A program made the position numbers and the translations under genes. Of a stretch of 7,464 nt of DNA, positions 1 to 5,384 are shown one piece after another. The DNA comes from Chloroflexota bacterium (GTDB lineage Bacteria > Chloroflexota > UBA11872): positions 1 through 7,464 of the forward strand of contig JAPPFO010000097.1 in the NCBI GenBank assembly GCA_028875175.1, read 5' to 3'. The notes beneath the pieces are model-generated. The model was not told the DNA's origin. It saw only the letters and a program-made list of their open reading frames with translations, and searched no databases. The first letter of the stretch is position 1; each line of letters opens with the position of its first letter.

Positions 1-628
1 GGGTGGTGTAAGGCATGATCAGGCGGTCGCCGACGGCCATGATTCGGAGGAGTGGGCCCTCGACGGCGGTCCAGTGAATGCCGTCCGGCGAGCGGTAGCG
101 ATAGGTGGCATAGGGGTGCGAGTCGGCACCGGGTTCGCGGGGGAGACCGGGAATCCAGCCTGAGCCCAGGTTTTGGGGACGGCGGGACGGGGCGCGGATG
201 ATGAACATCTCGTAGCGCTGGTCGGGTTCGGCGTCGGGGTGAATAAGGACCGAGGCGTACTGCGAGGAGCCGCCGGAATTGAAGTCGAAGATGATGTTGG
301 TCTTTGGATGCCCTACATAGGAGTTGAGATCGAGTTCGGGGCGCGTCCAGTTAACGCCGTCCTCGGACTCCGAATAGCAGAGGCGACGATAAGCTTCGAA
401 GTTGCGGCCCTCCGATGGGGTGCAGACGTGCCAGCCCTTCCAGAGCCCATCAATGGGGTCCTTCAGAAACGTGCCGTGGGCGAAAACGGCGCCCTGGTCC
501 CAGGGCATTTCGGGTTCGATGAGGGGGTTGGCCGGATCGGGCGAGGCGGGCTCGACGCGCCAGCCGAAGTTGTCGCGCTCGGCGATGTCGTCGTCCAGGA
601 TCATGGAAAGACAGTCGATCCGCGCCAC
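1..628 (-). CDS. Glycosidase-like beta-propeller protein (GH32/43-related), N-terminal part, cut by window edge
   Basis: This frame is open from the left edge to beyond position 628, and its translation reads as a real protein. Features are an early acidic patch (ILDDDIAERDNF), then AVFAHGTFLKD, a segment reading YRRLCYSESEDGVNWTRP, then GHPKTNIIFDF, a segment ending in ASVLIHPDAEPDQRYEMF, and TYRYRSPDGIHW. Repeats of the type Y-S-x-D-G-x-x-W-T, and an asparagine-containing NI(I/V) segment followed by HPD..P..RY, recur in five-bladed propeller proteins loosely assigned to glycoside hydrolases 32/43. Many of these have no proven substrate. About 209 residues are present and the C-terminal half lies outside the window. 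No secretion signal is visible. The start is uncertain: I chose GTG at 628 (MARIDCLSMILDDD). ATG at 604 is also possible. ATG at 778 would add an arginine-rich, noncoding-looking stretch and overlap the divergent amidohydrolase. Family assignment is from remembered motifs; the exact activity is unknown. Confidence 0.62.
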   Translation of the reverse strand, partial: MARIDCLSMILDDDIAERDNFGWRVEPASPDPANPLIEPEMPWDQGAVFAHGTFLKDPIDGLWKGWHVCTPSEGRNFEAYRRLCYSESEDGVNWTRPELDLNSYVGHPKTNIIFDFNSGGSSQYASVLIHPDAEPDQRYEMFIIRAPSRRPQNLGSGWIPGLPREPGADSHPYATYRYRSPDGIHWTAVEGPLLRIMAVGDRLIMPYTT

Positions 629-764
629 GGTGCCGCTCGTTTCTGTGCGCGCCCGCCGATGGGCAGGGCGGCGATTCGCCAGCCGCGAAAGCGTATCAAT
701 ACGACGCACGGCAAGCAGTTCGTAGATCGCGCGACGCGGGCTGAGTCGGGAGGCCCTTAGGACG

Positions 765-1454
765 ATGGCTGACGGCATGGCAGGGACGACGGTGCTGGCG
801 GGACATCTGCTGGACGGCACCGGCGCTCCAGTCCAGGAGGATGTCGCGATTCGGATTGCGGGCGGGCGGATCGAATCGATCGAGAGCGCGGGCGCGTCGT
901 CAATGGACCGCGACTCCAACGTGGTCGACCTGCGCGGGTGGTGGGTGATGCCGGGCCTGATCGATGCGCACATGCACTTGTGGGGACTAACTCCGGGCGA
1001 GGTCGTGCCCGCCGACTTTGAAACCCGTCTCGCGAACGCACGGGGGCAGGCGCGGGCGCTATTGCACGCGGGGTTTACGACAGTTCGGGACCTCGGGTCA
1101 CCGATTTCGCCGTGGATCCGAGACTCCAACTGCACCAATCCGCCGGCCGCACCCAGGATCCTGGCGGCGCACGTGGGGCTGACCGGGGCGCGGGGACCGT
1201 GGCTGATTCCGCAGCCGTCGTGGTGGGAGGCACGGGCAGTGCGGGGAGTCGCGTCAGCGCGCGACGCGGTGCGGCGCCTGCACGACGAAGGTGTAGATGT
1301 AGTGAAGATCGGCGCGTCGACGGGACCGGGGGCGGAGGGCTTTGGCGACATCTCAACCCTGACGGTTGGCGAGATTCGAGCCGTCTGCGAGGCGGCGCAT
1401 GGGCTGGGACTGCCGGTTGCGGCGCACGCCATTGGCTCGGAGGCCGTGCGCTGA
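765..1454 (+). CDS. Amidohydrolase, N-terminal fragment up to the in-frame TGA
   Basis: This 229-residue open frame holds the N-terminal beta-sandwich segment (about residues 1-60) and the first two thirds of the TIM barrel. It includes the HxH metal site (H69, H71), the VRDLG strand (107-111), the candidate carbamylated lysine K181 and the barrel histidine H221. It ends at TGA 1452-1454, eight codons after H221. If translated alone it would lack the last histidine and the catalytic aspartate, so a folded active enzyme is not expected from it. It is divergent from the glycosidase-like gene, with a 136-base gap if that gene starts at 628. Confidence 0.75.
   Translation: MADGMAGTTVLAGHLLDGTGAPVQEDVAIRIAGGRIESIESAGASSMDRDSNVVDLRGWWVMPGLIDAHMHLWGLTPGEVVPADFETRLANARGQARALLHAGFTTVRDLGSPISPWIRDSNCTNPPAAPRILAAHVGLTGARGPWLIPQPSWWEARAVRGVASARDAVRRLHDEGVDVVKIGASTGPGAEGFGDISTLTVGEIRAVCEAAHGLGLPVAAHAIGSEAVR
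1452..1454 (+). other. In-frame TGA codon splitting the amidohydrolase
   Basis: The codons read GTG CGC TGA TGC GTG. In the family this is the helix after the AHAxG strand, where an arginine or other polar residue is common (from memory, a pattern like xVRRCVExGVDxIEHG). CGA for arginine differs from TGA by one C-to-T transition. The neighbouring hyuA and hyuB genes end in TGA, so TGA is a normal stop here. Confidence 0.85.
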
Positions 1455-1457
1455 TGC

Positions 1458-1952
1458 GTGGTCGGGGGCGTGGACACTATCGAGCACGGGTACGGGCTGA
1501 GCGACGACGTGTGTGACCTGGTGGCGGCCAGCGATGCCTGGATCGTCCCAACGCTGCGGACGCGGGCCGTGCGACCGGGGGCTGGGGCGCAAGCGACGGC
1601 GCGGGAGCAAATGGACACGCTCCGGCGGGGCGTAAAGGCAGGGATTCGCTATGCGGCCGGCACGGACTCGGTAGGGGACGAGTTCACATTGCACGGCGCG
1701 GGCAACGCGCTGGAGGTGGAGTTGATGGGTCGGGCGTTGTCACCGAATGCGGCGCTGGCGGCGGGTACGCGGGAGGCCGCCCGGATGCTTGGAGTCGATG
1801 GTGAGACCGGGACGCTGGAGGCTGGAATGTGTGCCGATCTAATTGCTGTACCGGAAGACCCACGGAGTGATCTGTCCGTGCTTCAGCAGGTGGACTTCGT
1901 GATGCGCAATGGTTGCGTAGTGCGGCACGACGGGAGCGCGGCGGGAAGCTAG
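1458..1952 (+). CDS. Amidohydrolase, C-terminal fragment in the same frame after the TGA
   Basis: This 164-residue frame continues the upstream one without any shift. GTG 1458 lies just one codon after the TGA, so translational restart is conceivable, but no Shine-Dalgarno sequence precedes it. It carries IEHG (H241 in full-length numbering), the AAGTDS motif with the general base/metal ligand aspartate D301, and a region typical of the family end: LSPNAALAAGTREAARMLG, then GTLEAGMCADLIAV, then VDFVMRNGCVV. The fragment begins in mid-barrel and has no N-terminal domain, so it is not a natural stand-alone enzyme. The strong conservation of its motifs suggests that any interruption is recent or artefactual. 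Confidence 0.72.
   Translation: MVGGVDTIEHGYGLSDDVCDLVAASDAWIVPTLRTRAVRPGAGAQATAREQMDTLRRGVKAGIRYAAGTDSVGDEFTLHGAGNALEVELMGRALSPNAALAAGTREAARMLGVDGETGTLEAGMCADLIAVPEDPRSDLSVLQQVDFVMRNGCVVRHDGSAAGS
1949..1952. other. Shared CTAG palindrome: overlapping stop codons of two convergent genes
   Basis: CTAG is its own reverse complement. TAG at 1950-1952 ends the plus-strand amidohydrolase, and TAG read on the minus strand from 1951 to 1949 ends the oxidoreductase. The two genes therefore overlap by three to four bases with no room for an intergenic terminator, so transcription from either side must run into the other gene. Confidence 0.9.
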
Positions 1953-3235
1953 GCGAGGCTGTCGAAGGCGGACCAGTCGAGGTCGACCCAGCGGCGTTCG
2001 GCGACGCTGGTTTGGATAGCTTCGTGCACAACGAGCTGGCGATGCCCGTCGGTAAACGTGGGGTACGGGGCCAGAGCGTCGTTGCCGGCGGCGATGCACC
2101 CGTAGATGTCCCGAAAAAGGAGGCGGAAGGTTTCGTCGAAGCCTTCGCGGTAGGCGCCAGCCTTCTCAACGAAGCGCCGGGCGTCGGGCCGCATGTGGCG
2201 GGCGTCGGCGACCAGCAGCTTGTTGGGCTCGTCGCGGTGACCGATCCAGAGTTCGTTCGGTCGTTCGGAGTCCCAACTCACACCGGAGTGCTCTGCGTCA
2301 ATCTCAACCCGGACGCGGTAGGGATGGCCGGCCGCGACGTGTGAAAGCGAGAGGACGCCCTGCGTGCCATCCGAGAAATGAACGAGGACTCCGGCGAGGT
2401 CGTCCAGGGCGGAATCCGCGGTGTCTGCCGACTCCGGGGCCTCGAATCCTGGCGGTCGGCGATTCGGGTGCGCCGTTCCGAAAGACGCGCAGAGGGCCGT
2501 GGGTCGGGCGCCGACGATAAACATGACGAGATCCAGCAGGTGGCTGCCGGTGGTGGACGAAACCACCGTCGGTCCACCGATTGACGGATCAAGCCGCCAG
2601 TCCCAGTCGTTGCAGTGCCAGAGGGTGTCGTCGGCAATGGAGGCGCGGACGAGGAACGTGCGGCCGAGCAGGTCGTCGCGGCGGCGGGCGGCAATCTCCT
2701 GCATCAATGGGTAGAACCGGTTGTTGAAGCAAACAGCGTGGACGACGCCGGCCTGTCGAGCGGCGGCGGCGAGTTCGGCCGCTTCGGCAACATCGATGCC
2801 CAGGGGCTTTTCGCAGACGACGTGGACTTTGCGCTCCAGGGCTTGGAGTACAAGCTCGTGGTGAAGAGCGTTCGGCGCGCATATGTGCACCGCGTCCAGG
2901 TCCCGATCGAGGGCTGCCGCCAGGCCGTCGTCGGCATGGAGTATGCCCAGGCTGTCGGCGGCGGCCCGGGCACGCTGAAGTGTTGATGCGACAACGCTGA
3001 CGACGTCAACGCCATTTCGGCGGAGGGCGTCGACGTGGATGCGCCCGATGGTTCCGGGGCCGATGACGGCGGCTCGAATTGTCGAGTTGGCGTTGTGCTG
3101 GATCGTGCTTGCCCCGGAGTCGTTTGCGTCGCTGCGTATGCTACGTGCCCCGCACGGGCGATCCGAGCGGCACGGCGGTTGACGCTTCGGCGGGTCAGCC
3201 GATAGGTTGCCCCGCCGCGCCGTCCGCACGGTCAT
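1949..3235 (-). CDS. Gfo/Idh/MocA family NAD(P)-dependent oxidoreductase
   Basis: The product belongs to the cytoplasmic dehydrogenase family that oxidises or reduces sugars, inositols and related polyols. In the 428-residue frame, the Rossmann dinucleotide site is AAVIGPGTIGRIH (residues 55-67). It is followed by DAVHICAPNALHHEL, the EKP signature (E142-K143-P144, with the lysine thought to be catalytic) and the C-terminal beta-sheet domain. That domain has DWDWRLDPSIGGP (210-222) and GSHLLD (H232, D235), the usual substrate-side histidine. The DWxWRLDP segment recalls levoglucosan dehydrogenase-like sugar oxidoreductases, but the substrate cannot be read. Start: the only in-frame ATG/GTG codons upstream of the fold are ATG 3235 and GTG 3229. 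They give an unusual 52-residue extension, rich in Arg, Ser and Pro, that looks noncoding. The fold itself begins near 3085, where only rare ATT (3079) or ATC (3103) codons are available. It is convergent with the amidohydrolase and divergent from hyuA. Confidence 0.87.
   Translation of the reverse strand: MTVRTARRGNLSADPPKRQPPCRSDRPCGARSIRSDANDSGASTIQHNANSTIRAAVIGPGTIGRIHVDALRRNGVDVVSVVASTLQRARAAADSLGILHADDGLAAALDRDLDAVHICAPNALHHELVLQALERKVHVVCEKPLGIDVAEAAELAAAARQAGVVHAVCFNNRFYPLMQEIAARRRDDLLGRTFLVRASIADDTLWHCNDWDWRLDPSIGGPTVVSSTTGSHLLDLVMFIVGARPTALCASFGTAHPNRRPPGFEAPESADTADSALDDLAGVLVHFSDGTQGVLSLSHVAAGHPYRVRVEIDAEHSGVSWDSERPNELWIGHRDEPNKLLVADARHMRPDARRFVEKAGAYREGFDETFRLLFRDIYGCIAAGNDALAPYPTFTDGHRQLVVHEAIQTSVAERRWVDLDWSAFDSLA
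3179..3208 (+). promoter_or_regulatory. Possible sigma70-type promoter for the hyuAB operon
   Basis: TTGACG at 3179-3184 matches the -35 consensus in five of six positions. After an 18-base spacer, TAGGTT at 3203-3208 is a weak -10 element (three of six). It would leave a leader of about 120 bases before the hyuA GTG at 3333. It also lies inside the doubtful N-terminal extension of the divergent oxidoreductase, which fits that extension being noncoding. Found by eye only, and promoter rules for this organism are unknown. Confidence 0.28.
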
Positions 3236-3332
3236 GCCGGAGACGGGGCGCGGCGTGTTGTTGTCGCGCTTCGGCGGCCTGTGGCGGGATCAAAGCAGGC
3301 GCCGAGCACATTGGGCACGGGACGGCGCCGCT

Positions 3333-5384
3333 GTGGGTGTACGCATCGGGATCGATACCGGAGGCACATTCACCGACCTGGTCGTGATGGACGAGGCCAG
3401 CGGCCAGGTGGACATCGTTAAGCTGCCGTCCACGCCGGACGAACCGAGCCGGGCGATACTGGCCGCACTGCGGCAGGCTGGCATCGATCCAGCGGACGCG
3501 ACCTACCTGGTGCTGGGTACCACGGTTGCCGTGAACGCGCTGCTGCAGCGACGCGGGGCGCGCGTGCTTTACATAACAACCGAGGGGTTCGAGGACGTTC
3601 CGTTCCTGCAGCGGGTATCTCGCAGGTTCCACTACGACCTGGATTGGGAGCGTCCGTTGCCGCTGGTCGCGCGGCGCGACTGCCTGGGGGTCCGGGAGCG
3701 GGTCGACTACAAGGGCGAGACCGTCACCGCCCTGACCGCCGAGGGTATCGAGGACCTGATCGCTGCGATTCGGGAGCGGCTGGCGGACGTGGATAGCGAG
3801 CCGGCGAACCTGGCGTTTGCGTTGAACTTTCTCTTCTCCTATGTGCGGCCCGACCACGAGGCGAGCGTTCGGGAGGCGCTGACTGAGGCGTTTCCGGGAG
3901 TTCCGATCTCGGCGTCGCATGAGGTGGCGCCAATCTGGCGGGAGTACGAACGCGCCAGCACGACGATTGCTGACGCGGCGGTGAAGCCGCTGGTGAGCCG
4001 CTTCCTCGGTTCCCTGGATGCAGGGTTACGCGAGCGCGGATTCGCACGGTCCTGGTCAGTGATGAAGTCGAACGGCGGTCAAATGCTGGCGGAGACGGCG
4101 GGTGAGCGTCCGGTGCAAACAGTTCTGTCTGGTCTTTCGGGGGGGATCATTGCCGGGCAGGCGTTCGGCGCGGAGGCCGGCGCGTCGAATGTGATTACGT
4201 TCGACATGGGCGGAACCAGTACCGACGTCGGAGTGGTTGCCGACGATCGGATCAAGTACACGACAGCCTGGGAAATCGAATTCGGGTTGCCGGTGGCGGC
4301 GCCATTCATCGAGATGACGACCATGGGGGCCGGCGGCGGTTCCATTGCGTGGGTGAACAAGGGCGGCCTGTTGCAAGTCGGACCGCAGAGTGCCGGCGCA
4401 GTTCCGGGTCCGGCGTGTTACAGCCAGGGAGGCGAGGAGGCGACGGTTACGGACGCCAACGTCGTCCTGGGCCGTTTGAATCCGGACAACTTCCTGGGGG
4501 GCGATCTGCCACTGGACGCGGACCTTGCTTTCAGGGCGATTGAACGTACGGCTCGGGACGTCGGGCTCCCGCCGGTCGACACCGCTTATGCCGTGGTCGA
4601 AATCGCGGTGGAAAATATTGCCGAGGCGATGCGGTTGCTGACCGTGCAACGTGGACTGGATCCGCGCGTGTTCAGCCTGGTGGCATTCGGCGGCGCCGGG
4701 CCGCTGCATGCAGCTGCCATTGCGCGCGTTATTGGGACGCAAGCGACCTTAATCCCACCGCATCCGGGTCTCTGCTCGGCGTTCGGCACGCTGTTGGCCG
4801 ACATTCGTGTCGACAAGACTTGGACGCATCTTGTGCGCTCCGATGCTCCGGACCTGGCAGATCTGGATGTGCGCCTGAATGGTCTGGTTCGCGAGGCGGT
4901 TGAAGACCTTGGACGTGAAGGATTCGAGGGTGCGCCGGCGATTCACCGGTCGGCCAACATGCGGTACCTCGGGCAGAATTACGAAGAAGAGATTCCGATC
5001 CCGGACGGCCCGCTGACGCAGGACGCGTGGCAGCAGCTGCTCGACGGATTCGAGCAGCATTACGAGGCGGAGTACGGCTATCGCATCGCGAACGAGGTCA
5101 TTGAAGTCGTGCAATTGAGTGTGAGCGCGGTGGGAGCGGCTTCGAAGCCGCAGCTATCGCCGCTGCCTGAACGGCCGCCGGCCGCGCCGCGCGCGCAGCG
5201 CCGGGTCTACTTCGATCCGCGCGAGCCGGTTGCCTGCCCAGTTTTCGAGCGGAGCGATCTCTCGCCGGCCGACGTGATCCAGGGTCCGGCGGTGATCGAA
5301 GAACTGGACTCGACGACGCTGGTGCATCCGGGACAGACACTGACCGTCGGATCTCGCGGTCTGGCCAGCCTGGTGTGGGCGTGA
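3333..5384 (+). CDS. hyuA: Hydantoinase/oxoprolinase-type enzyme, ATP-binding A subunit
   Basis: The 683-residue product is the ATP-handling subunit of the N-methylhydantoinase / 5-oxoprolinase / acetophenone- and acetone-carboxylase group. These enzymes use ATP to activate a cyclic amide or ketone, together with a B subunit. Motifs in order: phosphate loop IGIDTGGTFTDLVV (5-18), LGTTVAVNALLQRRGARV (61-78), the HEVAPIWREYERAST signature (196-210), the second nucleotide loop ITFDMGGTSTDVGVV (288-302), MGAGGGSIAW (331-340), GPQSAGAVPGPACY (350-363), VQRGLDPRVFSLVAFGGAGPLHA (438-460) and the C-terminal MRYLGQNYE (543-551) with YEAEYGYRI (577-585). Length and domain order are normal for the family and nothing is missing. 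The GTG start at 3333 puts the phosphate loop five residues in, as usual. The frame is open further back to ATG 3234 and TTG 3207, but that stretch is arginine-rich and lacks family features. It overlaps hyuB by four bases. Substrate cannot be inferred from the sequence. Confidence 0.93.
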   Translation: MGVRIGIDTGGTFTDLVVMDEASGQVDIVKLPSTPDEPSRAILAALRQAGIDPADATYLVLGTTVAVNALLQRRGARVLYITTEGFEDVPFLQRVSRRFHYDLDWERPLPLVARRDCLGVRERVDYKGETVTALTAEGIEDLIAAIRERLADVDSEPANLAFALNFLFSYVRPDHEASVREALTEAFPGVPISASHEVAPIWREYERASTTIADAAVKPLVSRFLGSLDAGLRERGFARSWSVMKSNGGQMLAETAGERPVQTVLSGLSGGIIAGQAFGAEAGASNVITFDMGGTSTDVGVVADDRIKYTTAWEIEFGLPVAAPFIEMTTMGAGGGSIAWVNKGGLLQVGPQSAGAVPGPACYSQGGEEATVTDANVVLGRLNPDNFLGGDLPLDADLAFRAIERTARDVGLPPVDTAYAVVEIAVENIAEAMRLLTVQRGLDPRVFSLVAFGGAGPLHAAAIARVIGTQATLIPPHPGLCSAFGTLLADIRVDKTWTHLVRSDAPDLADLDVRLNGLVREAVEDLGREGFEGAPAIHRSANMRYLGQNYEEEIPIPDGPLTQDAWQQLLDGFEQHYEAEYGYRIANEVIEVVQLSVSAVGAASKPQLSPLPERPPAAPRAQRRVYFDPREPVACPVFERSDLSPADVIQGPAVIEELDSTTLVHPGQTLTVGSRGLASLVWA

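Larger units (their letters stand above)
765..1952 (+). pseudogene. Metal-dependent amidohydrolase (imidazolonepropionase/prolidase-like) interrupted by one in-frame TGA
   Basis: Read through the TGA at codon 230, this is a complete amidohydrolase of about 395 residues, the usual length for the COG1228-type group of imidazolonepropionase-like and Xaa-Pro dipeptidase-like enzymes. These hydrolyse C-N bonds in small cyclic or acylated amides in the cytoplasm. All expected metal ligands can be seen: H69 and H71 in LIDAHMHL, the lysine normally carbamylated (K181 in VDVVKIGAS), H221 (AHAIG), H241 (DTIEHG) and D301 (AAGTDS). The N-terminal small beta domain (LDGTG, then VVDLRGWWVMPGLID) and the C-terminal return strand (GTLEAGMCADLIAV) are also present. 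The stop falls between H221 and H241, so neither piece alone has a full active site. No base is gained or lost. The simplest reading is a CGA-to-TGA nonsense change or a sequencing error. The start is ATG 765, after a loose GGGAGG at 747-752; ATG 777 is an alternative. Substrate unknown. Confidence 0.8.

Noticed and set aside
173..760. Plus-strand open frame of 195 codons at the left end
   Set aside because: It is the antisense shadow of the minus-strand propeller protein, whose translation has clear family motifs; the plus-strand translation has none.
629..764. Promoters in the gap between the propeller gene and the amidohydrolase
   Set aside because: No pair of -35 and -10 elements with acceptable spacing could be supported by eye on either strand.
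1452..1490. TGA as a selenocysteine codon
   Set aside because: The position is not catalytic in this family, a simple CGA-to-TGA change explains it, and I could not identify a convincing hairpin immediately downstream by eye.
1455..1516. Frameshift rather than nonsense mutation in the amidohydrolase
   Set aside because: 765 and 1458 are in the same frame and the motifs on both sides keep normal spacing, so no insertion or deletion is needed.
3233..3236. CATG palindrome providing ATG starts for both divergent genes (3234 plus, 3235 minus)
   Set aside because: For hyuA the family-typical start is GTG 3333, and both upstream extensions look noncoding. The coincidence is probably chance in open GC-rich frames.
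3195..3920. Minus-strand open frame of 241 codons opposite hyuA
   Set aside because: It is rich in Arg, Pro and Gln and lacks domain motifs, and it lies antisense to strongly conserved HyuA sequence. GC-rich DNA yields such shadows routinely.
4056..4742. Minus-strand open frame of 228 codons inside hyuA
   Set aside because: It lies opposite the HyuA nucleotide-binding and glycine-rich motifs, and no recognisable protein features are seen.
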